From the NCBI RefSeq assembly GCF_009931115.1, contig NZ_CP047491.1:4122001-4186000 (forward strand): a stretch of 64,000 bases of DNA. The letters run 5' to 3'. Origin of the DNA: Microbulbifer hydrolyticus (lineage in GTDB: Bacteria; Pseudomonadota; Gammaproteobacteria; Pseudomonadales; Cellvibrionaceae). The notes below the pieces were generated by a model. That model was not told the DNA's origin, did no database searches, and was given only the letters and a program-made list of their open reading frames with translations. Both the position numbers and the translations under genes were made by a program. Below, one piece after another: positions 18,763 to 27,901 of this stretch. Positions within the stretch are counted from its first letter, which is position 1; each line of letters opens with the position of its first letter.

Positions 18763-18799
18763 GGTGACTCTCCAGTGTTTTGGCTCACTCGGAGCCCGC

Positions 18800-19648
18800 T
18801 CAATTTTTTCCGCGACTTTTGGGCTTCGATGACTGGTCTTTTACGCGGGCCTTGGCCGTGTTCTTGCCCTGTTGCGGGAGTTTGCCGCTGGGGTCTTTCG
18901 GCGCTGGGCCAAATTTTTCGCCTTCGAATTCCGGCTCGCCCTCGACCGGGGTAGTGTCTACCAACTCCTGCTTCACCGCCGCCTCCATCTCCCAGCGATC
19001 CAGCGCGATATCGATATCTTTCTCGATATCCATACGCGGAAATTGCGGGCAAGGGGCATCTTTTTCCGGGTTGTGCCAGCCGGACAGCGGAGCGACAAAC
19101 ACTACCAGGGACTTGTGCAGGTAATTGCGACCGATGCTGGCTTCTGTCCAGGTGGTCTGCCAAGCGTATTTACCTTTTACCGCGTAATCGCTCTCGTAGG
19201 ATTTCAGTGTCAGGAAATACGGATACAAACGGCCGCCGCGACACACAATCCGGCGCTCGGTCTTGATGTTGGCCATTTGAGTAAAGGGATCGAAGTACCA
19301 GCGGATATCGTAGCCGTAGGCAAACTTCATGTCGTCGCCGCGCTTGCTGAACGCATAGGACCGGCCGGTGCCGTCTTTGTTCAGGCTCCACACATGTTGC
19401 GCTTCACCATCGCGGGAGATGAGCCAGTTGCCCACCCACTGGTCGGCTTTCAAGCGAGAGTCTGCACCCCAGCCCGGATACTGGGCCTCTTCGACCTGTT
19501 GTGCGGGGCGTTCCGCATCGGGGTGCGGTTGGTCAGCCGCCGTTTTGTCATCGGCCTGCGCATTGAGACAGAAGCCGACAATGGCAGTGACCGCGGCCCA
19601 CAGCACAGGCCTGAAAAATCTCGAGGGAACAAAGCGATGCTGCTTCAC
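18800..19648 (-). CDS. secreted hypothetical protein, paralogue A
   Basis: A 282-residue protein. I place the start at GTG 19648, preceded by GGAG seven bases upstream and followed by a signal peptide (FFRPVLWAAVTAIVGFCLNA). The longer frame to 19762 adds a very basic leader without support. The core, ADQWVGNWLISRDGEAQHVW and DGTGRSYAFS, repeats in the next gene upstream. The C-terminal 70 residues are charged and low-complexity (KSRGKN at the end). No catalytic motif recognised; a lipocalin-like beta structure is possible. Confidence 0.68.
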   Translation of the reverse strand: MKQHRFVPSRFFRPVLWAAVTAIVGFCLNAQADDKTAADQPHPDAERPAQQVEEAQYPGWGADSRLKADQWVGNWLISRDGEAQHVWSLNKDGTGRSYAFSKRGDDMKFAYGYDIRWYFDPFTQMANIKTERRIVCRGGRLYPYFLTLKSYESDYAVKGKYAWQTTWTEASIGRNYLHKSLVVFVAPLSGWHNPEKDAPCPQFPRMDIEKDIDIALDRWEMEAAVKQELVDTTPVEGEPEFEGEKFGPAPKDPSGKLPQQGKNTAKARVKDQSSKPKSRGKN

Positions 19649-19779
19649 AGCCTGTCTCCGCTTGCGCTTTATTCGTCCCTGAAGGGTTGGTCGCTCGACA
19701 GGGCTACCGGCAGGTCGCTCCTGACCTGGCCGGCAGCTGGGCGCTGAGTATTGGACCTTCACTATCCGGGTCTCGGCAC

Positions 19780-20325
19780 TCAGTTACCCGCAGACGCAGT
19801 CTGCTGGCTCTCCTTGTGCTGATCCTCGTACAGGTTCGGGCACTCGGCACCGTGATTAGGGGTTTTCCAGTCCGGCAGGCGGCGCTGGAAGGCCAGAATG
19901 CCGCCGTTGTGCTGGCGCCAGTGACGACCGTCAATCACGTTGAAGTCTAGGGTGACAGGACTCCAACCGGTAAATTGCGCGTACACCATGCCACTGTTGC
20001 AGTGCAGGGTGCCGCCGGTGCGGATACGCACCGTGTCACCATCGATACGCCAGGAGATGGCAAAACCATGGGTGAGCTGGCCATCCTTGCGGAAGCCATG
20101 GGCAAACCCGGTGCCGTCAGACTTGAGCTGCCACACCAGTTGCTCGTCACCCTGCCCCACCACCAACCAGTTTCCCGCCCACTGGCGCGCGGTAGACTGA
20201 TCCGGGGTCTGGTTCTGGGCGTTGGCGAGCATCGGCACGAGGAAAAAGACCGCAAGCACCAGGACATAGGCCTGCAGCAGGGATAGGAACACGGGACGGA
20301 AGGACAACTGACGCAACAACTTCAT
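19780..20325 (-). CDS. secreted hypothetical protein, paralogue B
   Basis: A 181-residue protein with an N-terminal signal (about 36 residues ending ANA). ARQWAGNWLVVGQGDEQLVW, SDGTGFAHGF, ISWRIDGDTV and a final WKTPNHGAECPNL align with paralogue A (QWVGNWLI, KDGTGRSYAF, IRWYFDPF, WHNPEKDAPCPQF). It lacks A's charged tail. The pair looks like a tandem duplication that has diverged. Function unknown. Confidence 0.7.
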   Translation of the reverse strand: MKLLRQLSFRPVFLSLLQAYVLVLAVFFLVPMLANAQNQTPDQSTARQWAGNWLVVGQGDEQLVWQLKSDGTGFAHGFRKDGQLTHGFAISWRIDGDTVRIRTGGTLHCNSGMVYAQFTGWSPVTLDFNVIDGRHWRQHNGGILAFQRRLPDWKTPNHGAECPNLYEDQHKESQQTASAGN

Positions 20326-20450
20326 GCGGCACTCTTCTCTGTTGGGTTCTACGACTGGCGGTTATTTGAACAACCTATTTAAAGCCTAGTCGTAAATCTC
20401 AACAGTGGCAGCAGATGCGACAATTTTCTTTGTTTCCACGCCACAGGACA

Positions 20451-21662
20451 CTAAGGGTCCTGTTTTTTGCGCGGGCGACGTAACCGGTACCACAGCAGTG
20501 CGCCTACGCCGAGCGCAATGATAAACTGCAGCGCTGCCCAGCCATAGATCGCGCTACCCGATGAGGGCTGCAGTTGCTCCCTCGCCCGCACGACATTGGC
20601 TTGCAGGCGCTGAAATTTTTCGATCACCTCGTTGCCGGGCGCCCGGTCAAGAATGGACTGGCGCAGCGCCTGCCATTCCTGGTCGAGCTGCGCGGTAAGT
20701 GCCGGGTTGCTCTGTGCCAGCTGTGGGCGCGCCTGGACATAGCCCTCACGCAATCCCAGCATCAACTGGTGGTAGGCGCTGGCGGTATCCCCCGCCTTAT
20801 AGGCGGCCTGGGCCAGGTAGAGAAGTCCGGCAGCTCTCGCCAGAGGGTGCTGCAGGTGCGCCGTTTCCTGCGGGTGGGCGCGCCACCACATCAGCGCGTC
20901 GCGCGCTTCCGGGGGCAGCTCCGCCGGGCGCAGTACGGCCATGCCTGGCAGTCCCACCAGCGCGGGGAACTCCTGGGCGCGTTTGAGCGGAGGTGCCATT
21001 TCCGGTGCCGCGAACCCGGCCACCATCACAGCCAGCGCCCAGCGCTCGCGGCTGCTCAGGTCGCCATCAATGTCAGAATCGTGTGCGTCGTTGCGGGTGG
21101 GTTCGAGCACGTTGTAGAAATCGTACAGGCTCAGGTTGGCCATACGCGCGGGATTATTCAGCTGGCGCTCCGCCTGACGGGCGTCGCCGCGGTCTCCATG
21201 GCAGTGTCGACAGCGGTCCTGGTACAACGCCAGCGCCTCCTGCGCGGGAGGCAGGGACTCTGCCGGGGAGCGGGGTAGCTGGTACAGCGCGGCAAAACGG
21301 TCGGCGGCGGCATTTGCCCGTTGCCGTATTTGCGCCGCGGGTGCACGCTGTTCAATGGCACTGGCCAGGGCTCGCAGGTTGTCCTGTAGCTGGGTGCGGC
21401 CGGGCTTGTCGGGCAACTTTTCCAGCAACGCCGCTGCCGCCTCCACATTTCCTTTCTGCTGGCGGTAAAGGCCGCGATCGCGAACAGCACCCTCCTCCAC
21501 CGCTTCGGGATAATCCACGGCGACAAATGACAGCAGGTTCACCGCGCGTGCGGCGGTGTTTCGATTCTCCTGATCGACTGCGGGCTGCGCCCACGCCAAA
21601 GCGCCCCCCAGCCAGAGGGCGAGAACAAACAGACAGAACAGATTCGGCGTTTTTCTGGGCAT
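20451..21662 (-). CDS. membrane-anchored c-type cytochrome, FTR1 N-terminal-like
   Basis: A 403-residue protein with signal peptide (LFCLFVLALWLGGALAWAQ) and one C-terminal membrane helix (about 370-390) followed by a basic tail, so it should be anchored with most of the chain in the periplasm. LLSFVAVDYPEAVEEGAV, a helical middle, ALYQDRCRHCHGDRG (c-type heme site near residue 150) and a second helical half resemble the extracytoplasmic part of cytochrome-containing FTR1 iron permeases. The multi-helix permease with REXXE motifs is absent. A role in iron or electron transfer is inference. Confidence 0.65.
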   Translation of the reverse strand: MPRKTPNLFCLFVLALWLGGALAWAQPAVDQENRNTAARAVNLLSFVAVDYPEAVEEGAVRDRGLYRQQKGNVEAAAALLEKLPDKPGRTQLQDNLRALASAIEQRAPAAQIRQRANAAADRFAALYQLPRSPAESLPPAQEALALYQDRCRHCHGDRGDARQAERQLNNPARMANLSLYDFYNVLEPTRNDAHDSDIDGDLSSRERWALAVMVAGFAAPEMAPPLKRAQEFPALVGLPGMAVLRPAELPPEARDALMWWRAHPQETAHLQHPLARAAGLLYLAQAAYKAGDTASAYHQLMLGLREGYVQARPQLAQSNPALTAQLDQEWQALRQSILDRAPGNEVIEKFQRLQANVVRAREQLQPSSGSAIYGWAALQFIIALGVGALLWYRLRRPRKKQDP

Positions 21663-21761
21663 GTTGGCTGTGGCGGAAATTTTTGCGATACCCCGTTTTA
21701 GCCTAGCACCGCTGATCTGCGGCGCCGCCGGCGATGCTGTTTATGGATAACTGGCAGGCAT

Positions 21762-21788
21762 AAAAAAACCCCGCTGAAGCGGGGTTTT
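21762..21788 (-). terminator. intrinsic terminator of the dsbA-like gene
   Basis: Stem CCCCGC (21769-21774) with GCGGGG (21779-21784), four-base loop, followed on the minus strand by seven T. The plus strand also ends in TTTT, so it may act both ways. Confidence 0.85.
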
Positions 21789-21802
21789 GCGGACCGGGTT
21801 GA

Positions 21803-22480
21803 TCAGCCTTTCTCGGCGCGCTCTTTCTCGATCAGGTAGTCCACCACTTCCAGCATCAGCTGCTGGCCATTGGATTTACCTTTCAGGCCCGGCAGCGACG
21901 TGCTGACGCGGTACTTGCCAGCAACCACCATTTCGGGGGTGCCACTGAGCTTGTAGGCGCGCTGCTTGGCCTGGCCCTGCTTGATCTTGCTGTTAATGGC
22001 GAAGGAGTTCAGCAGCTTGGCCGCCTTATCACCATCGGCGCCATTGTCTGTGAAGATCGCCGCGATGGCCGCATCATCTGGCTTCCAGGCACGGCCGTCA
22101 CGGTCTGCGAACATTTTGCGCTGCTGGGCGATGGCGCTGAAGATCGGGTCATGCACCTTGTCGAGCGCACCCATGGCGTCCGCGACATAGAACATGCGCG
22201 CATGCACTTCCATCACCGGCTGCCAGATGGCCGGGATCTTCTTCAGAGCAACGTCGGCAGGCATGGTTTTCTGCCATTTCTTCAGCGGGGCCTCGAAGTG
22301 GTAACAGTGACCGCAGCCGTACCAGAACAGCTCGGTGACTTCGATTTTGCTGTCGTCGTCCTGGGCGACGGCCTGCGGCAGTACTTCGTAATGCTGACCT
22401 GCTTTGAATTTACCCGGGGTATCCTGGGCGCAGGCTGCAAGGCTCAGCAGCATGGTGAAAAGGGCGACAACGGCTCTCAT
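21803..22480 (-). CDS. dsbA: thiol:disulfide interchange protein DsbA
   Basis: A 225-residue periplasmic thioredoxin-fold oxidase that introduces disulfides into exported proteins. The active site is LFWYGCGHCYHFEAPLKKW; CGHC is used instead of the E. coli CPHC. The cis-proline loop is SGTPEMVVAGKYRV. The helical insert between lies in the usual place. The signal sequence ends in LSLAACAQ, which also fits a lipobox (LAAC), so lipid anchoring is possible. An intrinsic terminator follows 15 bases after the stop. Confidence 0.9.
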   Translation of the reverse strand: MRAVVALFTMLLSLAACAQDTPGKFKAGQHYEVLPQAVAQDDDSKIEVTELFWYGCGHCYHFEAPLKKWQKTMPADVALKKIPAIWQPVMEVHARMFYVADAMGALDKVHDPIFSAIAQQRKMFADRDGRAWKPDDAAIAAIFTDNGADGDKAAKLLNSFAINSKIKQGQAKQRAYKLSGTPEMVVAGKYRVSTSLPGLKGKSNGQQLMLEVVDYLIEKERAEKG

Positions 22481-22614
22481 AGGGACTTACTCCAAACTTT
22501 TATTCTGGGTGACGGGGCCAGTATGGTCTCCCCTAGCTGACGCCCGGCTGAATATAGACCGCCGAAATTATTGAAGTTCCCGGAGTCCGGTGCAACCCGG
22601 GTGCGGCAGCCAGA

Positions 22615-22645
22615 AACAAAAAGGCCGGTCAGCGACCGGCCTTTG
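22615..22645 (-). terminator. intrinsic terminator of cytochrome c4 gene
   Basis: Ten-base-pair stem 22621-22630/22634-22643 (AAGGCCGGTC and its complement, three-base loop) with a T-run on the minus strand (TTTTTG). It lies about 40 bases after the cytochrome stop. Confidence 0.82.
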
Positions 22646-22685
22646 GTGAACGGGCACCAAAATCGGCTGCCCGGTCAGTAAACGC

Positions 22686-23336
22686 TTACTCGGTCACGCC
22701 AGCCACATAGTTGGCCACCGCCTTGATCTCGGCATCGGACAACTGCTTGGCCGCGGTACGCATGATGCGGCTCTCGCCGTCGTTAGCACGGGTGCCTGCA
22801 CGGAATGCTTTCAGCTGCTTTTCCACATACTCGGAATACTGGCCAGACAGGCGCGGAAAGCCTGCCGGGGCATTGCCCTGACCGGTCGGCGAGTGGCAGC
22901 CCATACAGGCGGGAACACCGCTGGATGCGTTACCGGCGCGGTAGATTTTGCGGCCCAGCGCCAGACCATCGACGTTGTCGCCGTTATTCAGCATTACCGA
23001 GAACGCCTCGGAGCCCGAAATCTGGATATTCTGGGAAGCGAAGTAGGCCGCGATGTCCGCCAGGTCCTGCTCGCTCATGTTGTCGAGCTGGCCGACCATC
23101 TCGGGTATCTGGCGATCACCGCTCTTGATGTCGTGCAGCTGCTTGAGGAGATACTTTTCACCCAGGCCGGCGATTTTCGGAAAGGTCGGTGCCGGGCTGT
23201 TGCCGTCTGCACCGTGACAGGCGGCACAGGCGGCTGCCTTCGTTTGCCCCACACTGGCGTCACCAGCGGCGTACCCGAACTGGGCAAATGCCACCATCCC
23301 CAAAGCCAGAGCGGCCTTCTTTATAATGCTGTTCAT
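22686..23336 (-). CDS. diheme cytochrome c4
   Basis: A 216-residue periplasmic electron carrier, starting at ATG 23336 ([20 protein letters not shown], signal ending YAA). Two heme sites are visible: [18 protein letters not shown] and [18 protein letters not shown], each followed by a methionine region ([32 protein letters not shown]) that supplies the sixth ligand. The length and two-domain symmetry fit cytochrome c4, which feeds terminal oxidases such as the cox cluster in this window. It is divergent from engB with 137 bases between. Confidence 0.92.
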   Translation of the reverse strand: MNSIIKKAALALGMVAFAQFGYAAGDASVGQTKAAACAACHGADGNSPAPTFPKIAGLGEKYLLKQLHDIKSGDRQIPEMVGQLDNMSEQDLADIAAYFASQNIQISGSEAFSVMLNNGDNVDGLALGRKIYRAGNASSGVPACMGCHSPTGQGNAPAGFPRLSGQYSEYVEKQLKAFRAGTRANDGESRIMRTAAKQLSDAEIKAVANYVAGVTE

Positions 23337-23473
23337 ACGTCGTCCTGTTGCGCGCTGAAATTTTGCATCCGATCTTCGTTGCTGGCGGCTTACCATACGC
23401 CCGGCAGCCATCAGCGACGTTAAAACCGCGGCATTATATACTTGCGCGCCATCTGAGTGTACCGGGAAGACTC

Positions 23474-24148
23474 ATGTCTGAATCCAATGTAGAACGAATC
23501 AATTTCCGCCGTGCGGAATTTTTAACCAGCGCGCCGACTCTGGCGGAGTGTCCGGAGGACTCCGGCGCCGAAGTGGCCTTTGCCGGGCGCTCCAACGCCG
23601 GCAAGTCCAGCGCCATCAATGCGCTTACCGACAACGGCAAGCTGGCACGTACCTCCAAGACCCCGGGCCGCACCCAGCTGATCAACTTTTTCACGTTGAG
23701 CGAACAGCAGCGTCTTGTCGACCTACCGGGATACGGCTACGCCAAGGTCGCGCGCTCGATGAAGGACGAGTGGCAACGGCACCTGGCCTTCTATCTCGAG
23801 CAGCGCCAGTGCCTCAGGGGCCTGGTGCTGCTGATGGACATCCGCCAGCCACTGAAGGAGTTCGACCTGCACATGCTCACCTGGGCGGTCAATTCCGGTC
23901 TGCCCGCGCATATCCTGCTCACCAAAGCAGACAAGCTGAAAAACGGCCCTGCCAACAATACCCGCTTCGCGGTCGAAAAAGAGCTGAAAACCCTGGAACT
24001 GGACAAGAACGTGACGGTTCAGATCTTTTCCGCGCCCAAGCGCAAGGGGCTGGACAAACTGGAGGCGCGCCTGAACCAGTGGCTGGCTCTGACGCCGGAG
24101 GGTAGCGGAAACGAACCGGCGGAGGGGGAGAACCCCGGCGAAGCGTAA
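23474..24148 (+). CDS. engB: ribosome biogenesis GTPase EngB (YihA/YsxC)
   Basis: A 224-residue GTPase needed for large ribosomal subunit assembly. I chose ATG 23474, preceded by GGGAAGA. G1 is [18 protein letters not shown]2/T is [15 protein letters not shown]3 is [13 protein letters not shown]4 is LLTKADKL, and the C-terminal [13 protein letters not shown] gives G5. It is convergent with polA across about 800 bases, the same neighbourhood as yihA/polA in E. coli. Confidence 0.94.
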   Translation: MSESNVERINFRRAEFLTSAPTLAECPEDSGAEVAFAGRSNAGKSSAINALTDNGKLARTSKTPGRTQLINFFTLSEQQRLVDLPGYGYAKVARSMKDEWQRHLAFYLEQRQCLRGLVLLMDIRQPLKEFDLHMLTWAVNSGLPAHILLTKADKLKNGPANNTRFAVEKELKTLELDKNVTVQIFSAPKRKGLDKLEARLNQWLALTPEGSGNEPAEGENPGEA

Positions 24149-24430
24149 GCGCTGGCAAGTCACTCAAGTAGGCGCGCAGGGTCGCCAGTTCCTGATCCAA
24201 ATTCCAACGGGGGAGCAGACAAAGCCCGCTCTCCGGGTCCGCTGGGCAAAATACCCTGCAGCCCCGCACCGGATGTGAAATGGTCCGCCAGATTTCTACT
24301 AAACTGAAAACAACGGCGGCCAGAATCGTCTGGTAAGCGATGCGGGCGTGTCGCCATTGACACTCTCAGCACGCGGAGTCCGCGGTTTGTTCCGTTACCG
24401 GGCCGGTGACGCGGGCAAGAAATGACGGGC
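24149..24430. other. gene-free stretch downstream of engB
   Basis: No credible gene and no intrinsic terminator for engB was found. A minus frame through 24160-24657 exists but its product is arginine/proline-rich without domains and overlaps the hairpin-rich candidate RNA. Confidence 0.5.
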
Positions 24431-24462
24431 AAAAAAAAGCCGGCAGATTGCAGCTGCCGGCT
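24431..24462 (-). terminator. strong intrinsic terminator, minus strand
   Basis: AGCCGGCAG (24438-24446) pairs perfectly with CTGCCGGCT (24454-24462), and the minus strand continues with eight T. The nearest upstream minus-strand gene is polA, which already has its own terminator at 24804-24836. Confidence 0.85.
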
Positions 24463-24690
24463 AGGGGTCAGTGCCCTTGGGGACGGGCACCTTGGGGAAC
24501 ACGCCCAGGGGGACGGGCGCGCTCTTGGGTTCTCACCCAAATTCCACTGCATCCGATGCGTTTCCTTCAATACAAAGACTAAGCTGGGCCGCTGGGGTTC
24601 CCCACTCTTTTTCTTCGTGTTGCTCTCCGGTATTCGGATACCGGGAATGTATCCCACAAGCCTGCCCCGCTGGGATAAAAAATTCTGTTA
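24431..24690 (-). ncRNA. candidate structured RNA ending at a strong terminator
   Basis: On the minus strand this stretch ends in a perfect nine-pair hairpin (24438-24446/24454-24462) followed by eight T, with no protein gene in front of it. Upstream hairpins are packed closely: 24627-24644, 24549-24559, 24525-24540, 24502-24519 and 24471-24490. The position (downstream of polA, same direction, before engB) matches Spot 42 and ErsA. No clear -10 box was found, so the 5' end is a guess. It could also be a long polA 3' leader or simply decayed sequence with a leftover terminator. Confidence 0.35.
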
Positions 24691-24803
24691 TTGAGACTTA
24701 ATTCTCCCGGGCGGGCTAAATTTTCACTGACTCGTGCAATAAATCGACACGGCCACCGTCTTGCCGTGTCAACAGGCTTTCGCGAGATGTACAAATTTTG
24801 GGC

Positions 24804-24836
24804 AAAAAAAAGCCCCGATGGGGGTAGCTTCGGGGC
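24804..24836 (-). terminator. intrinsic terminator downstream of polA
   Basis: GCCCCGA (24812-24818) pairs with TCGGGGC (24830-24836), followed on the minus strand by eight T. Confidence 0.85.
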
Positions 24837-24935
24837 GAGGGGCTTCTGACTAAGCTTTGGGGGATGATGCTTCAATTCAACGATCTTGCTTAGTTAGAGG
24901 GGCGGTTTCCGGTGGAGTTCCACCGGAAACCGAAA
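24804..24935 (-). ncRNA. candidate Spot 42/ErsA-position small RNA
   Basis: Between the polA stop (24958) and the terminator at 24804-24836 lies about 120 bases on the minus strand that begin with a perfect 14-base inverted repeat (24903-24916/24919-24932), then an unstructured C-rich stretch, then a GC hairpin with eight T. Spot 42 in E. coli and ErsA in Pseudomonas occupy exactly this position and end in a similar GC-rich terminator. Homology to either is not visible; the call rests on synteny and structure. The simple alternative is a polA 3' untranslated region. Confidence 0.35.
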
Positions 24936-24957
24936 AATCGCAAAAAAATGGAAATTT

Positions 24958-27702
24958 TTAGTGCGCCTCGTCCCAGTTGGCCCCTTCCCCGAGGTCCGCT
25001 ATCAGCGGCACATCCAATTCCGCGGCGGCCTGCATCAGTTCCGGAATTCGCTTGACCACCAGATCCCGCTCGTCGGCTGGCACTTCCAGTACCAGTTCAT
25101 CGTGCACCTGCATGATCAGGCGGGACTTGAGTTTTTCTTCACGCAGCCACGTATCCGCCGCGATCATCGCGCGCTTGATAATGTCCGCTGCCGTGCCCTG
25201 CATCGGTGCATTGATCGCGGTGCGCTCCGCCGCCTGGCGCTGCATGCCGTTGCGAGAATTGATCTCCGGCAGGTACAGGCGGCGCCCGAACAGGGTTTCC
25301 ACATAGCCCTTCTCCGCCGCCTGTTTGCGGGTGCTCTCCATATAGTCGAGTACACCTGGGTAGCGCTCGAAGTAGCGGTCGATATAGGTCTGGGCATCCG
25401 CACGCGGGATATCCAGCTGCTTGGCGAGGCCAAATGCACTCATGCCGTAGATCAGGCCGAAGTTGATTGCCTTGGCGCGGCGTCGCTGCTCATCGGTCAC
25501 CTCGTCGGCCGGCACTTCGAATACCTCGGCGGCGGTGGCGCGGTGAATGTCGGCACCTTCGGCAAACGCATCCAGCAGCCCCTTGTCGCCGGACAGGTGC
25601 GCCATGATGCGCAGTTCAATCTGCGAGTAATCCGCGGCCACGATCACGCTGCCACCGTTAATCCGCGGATCAGCCACAAACGCCTGACGGATACGGCGGC
25701 CTTCTTCCGTACGAATCGGGATGTTCTGCAGGTTGGGGTCGGAGGACGACAGGCGGCCGGTGGCCGCCACCGCCTGGTGGTAGGAGGTGTGTACACGGCC
25801 GGTTGCCGGGTCGATCATCTGCGGCAGTTTGTCGGTATAGGTGTTCTTGAGCTTGGCCATGCCGCGGTACTGCATGATCAGCGCCGGCAGCTTGTGCGAC
25901 AGGGCCAGTTCCTGCAACACCGGTTCGGCGGTGGAAGGTGCTCCCTTGGGGGTTTTCTTGATCACCGGGATCTCGAGTTTCTCGAACAGGATGGTGCCCA
26001 GCTGTTTGGTGGAGCCGAGATTGAATTCCTCGCCGGCTTCCTCATACGCCTGCTGTTCCAGCTCGCGCATTTTCTGCTCCAGCTCGCCGGACTGTTTTTT
26101 CAGCATCGCCGCGTCGATATAGGCCCCGTTGCGCTCGATATGCACCAGCACCGGCAGCAGCGGCATCTCGATCTCGTCCAGCACCTTTTCCAAACTCGGC
26201 TCTTTGGCCAGGCGTCCACTCAGGTCCTGGTGCAGGCGCAAGGTGATGTCGGCATCTTCCGCCGCGTAGGGGCCTGCCTTGTCCAGCTCGATCTGGTTGA
26301 AGGTGAGCTGTTTGGCACCCTTGCCGGCGATATCTTCAAACTTGACCGTGGATTCGCCCAGGTACTTCTGCGCGAGGCTGTCCATATCGTGGCGGCTGGC
26401 AGTGCTGTTGAGAATGTAGGATTCCAGCATGGTATCGCGTGCGATGCCACGCAGCTGGATATCGTAATTGGCGAGAATATGGCTGTCGTACTTGAGGTTC
26501 TGCCCCACCTTTTTGAGGCGCTCGTCTTCCAGCAGCGGTTTCAGTTTTCTCAGCGCGCTGTCGAAATCAACTTGCGCCGGAGCCCCCATGTAATCGTGGG
26601 CCAGCGGTAAATACGCGGCCTCGCCGGCTTCTACGGCAAAACTCACCCCTACCAGTTTCGCCTGCATGTAGTTGAGGCTGGTGGTTTCTGTGTCAAACGC
26701 GAAGATGTCAGCGGATTTCAGCTTTTCCAGCCAGAGATCGAGCTCTTTCTCATCGGTGATGATGCTGTAGTTTCGCTCCACTACGAGTGCTTCCGCCGCA
26801 GAGTCCGCGTCGTCACTGCCACCGAGTTCATCCACCCAGCTGCGGAATTCCAGCTCGCTGAACATTTCCCGCAGCTTGTCCGTATCCGGCTCGCTGTTGG
26901 CCAGTGTCTCCGGCCGGTAGTCCATTTCCACATCGGTCTTGATGGTGGCGAGCAAATAGGACATGTCTGCAGCCTGTTTGTGCTCCGCCATTTTCTTCGC
27001 CAGCGTCTTGGAACCGCGGAAGCCGAGTGGCGCGATTGCATCCAGGTCCGCGTAAATGTCTTTCAGGCTGCCCAGGTTCTGCAGCAGCGCCAGCGCGGTT
27101 TTCTCACCCACGCCTGGCACCCCCGGGATGTTGTCGGACTTGTCACCCATCAGGGCGAGGAAGTCGATGATCAGCTCCGGGCCAACGCCGAACTTTTCCT
27201 TCACCCCTTCCACATCGAGCACGGTGTTGGACATGGTATTCACCAGCGTCACCCCGGGGCGCACCAGCTGGGCCATGTCCTTGTCACCGGTGGAGATGAT
27301 CACTTCGATGCCCTTGTCGGCAGCTTGCAGGGCCAGGGTGCCGATGACGTCGTCGGCTTCCACACCCTCGATGACCAGACGCGGCAGACCCATCGCATCG
27401 ATGATGTCGTGGATCGGCTGGATCTGCGCACGGAGGTCGTCCGGCATGGGCGGGCGATGGGACTTGTAGTCTTCGAACAGCTCGTCGCGGAAGGTCTTGC
27501 CTTTGGCGTCAAAAACGACGACCACCGGGCTGTCCGGATGCTCCTTGAGGTGCTTGCGCAGCATGGAAATTACCCCCCGCACCGCGCCGGTGGGCTGGCC
27601 CTGGCTGGTGGCCAGCGGCGGCAGGGCATGAAAAGCACGGTACAGGTAAGAGGAGCCATCTACCAGGATCAGTGGCGCAGAAGAAGTCTTGTCGTTGCTC
27701 AT
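24958..27702 (-). CDS. polA: DNA polymerase I
   Basis: A 914-residue polymerase for Okazaki fragment processing and repair. The start is ATG 27702 ([20 protein letters not shown]); the longer frame to 27846 adds non-homologous residues. Residues 1-300 are the 5'-3' exonuclease ([39 protein letters not shown]). The 3'-5' exonuclease domain keeps [11 protein letters not shown], so proofreading is probably retained. The polymerase domain has [39 protein letters not shown] and the C-site [11 protein letters not shown]. Length is close to the E. coli enzyme (928). Confidence 0.97.
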   Translation of the reverse strand: MSNDKTSSAPLILVDGSSYLYRAFHALPPLATSQGQPTGAVRGVISMLRKHLKEHPDSPVVVVFDAKGKTFRDELFEDYKSHRPPMPDDLRAQIQPIHDIIDAMGLPRLVIEGVEADDVIGTLALQAADKGIEVIISTGDKDMAQLVRPGVTLVNTMSNTVLDVEGVKEKFGVGPELIIDFLALMGDKSDNIPGVPGVGEKTALALLQNLGSLKDIYADLDAIAPLGFRGSKTLAKKMAEHKQAADMSYLLATIKTDVEMDYRPETLANSEPDTDKLREMFSELEFRSWVDELGGSDDADSAAEALVVERNYSIITDEKELDLWLEKLKSADIFAFDTETTSLNYMQAKLVGVSFAVEAGEAAYLPLAHDYMGAPAQVDFDSALRKLKPLLEDERLKKVGQNLKYDSHILANYDIQLRGIARDTMLESYILNSTASRHDMDSLAQKYLGESTVKFEDIAGKGAKQLTFNQIELDKAGPYAAEDADITLRLHQDLSGRLAKEPSLEKVLDEIEMPLLPVLVHIERNGAYIDAAMLKKQSGELEQKMRELEQQAYEEAGEEFNLGSTKQLGTILFEKLEIPVIKKTPKGAPSTAEPVLQELALSHKLPALIMQYRGMAKLKNTYTDKLPQMIDPATGRVHTSYHQAVAATGRLSSSDPNLQNIPIRTEEGRRIRQAFVADPRINGGSVIVAADYSQIELRIMAHLSGDKGLLDAFAEGADIHRATAAEVFEVPADEVTDEQRRRAKAINFGLIYGMSAFGLAKQLDIPRADAQTYIDRYFERYPGVLDYMESTRKQAAEKGYVETLFGRRLYLPEINSRNGMQRQAAERTAINAPMQGTAADIIKRAMIAADTWLREEKLKSRLIMQVHDELVLEVPADERDLVVKRIPELMQAAAELDVPLIADLGEGANWDEAH

Positions 27703-27901
27703 ATACAGAAGGGAAGCCAGATTGTGATTTGCAGGTCTTTTGTGGGGCGACAGGATAACCGCGATTGCATCTTTTCGCTCGCACCGACCACCCAGAATCA
27801 ATCCGTCCACCGATACAGCGGCGCCAGTCATCGCACTGTCGCCCACCTCTCTCCGCCACCTTCTAGGCTTTGTATAGGGAAATTATGCAGAGGTTATCGA
27901 G

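Noticed and set aside
24160-24657. 165-codon minus-strand frame in the polA-engB gap
   Set aside because: Arg/Pro-rich product without domain; it overlaps hairpin structure and contains the strong terminator region.
24903-24932. Perfect inverted repeat after polA considered as an intrinsic terminator
   Set aside because: No T-run follows on either strand; the true terminator is at 24804-24836.
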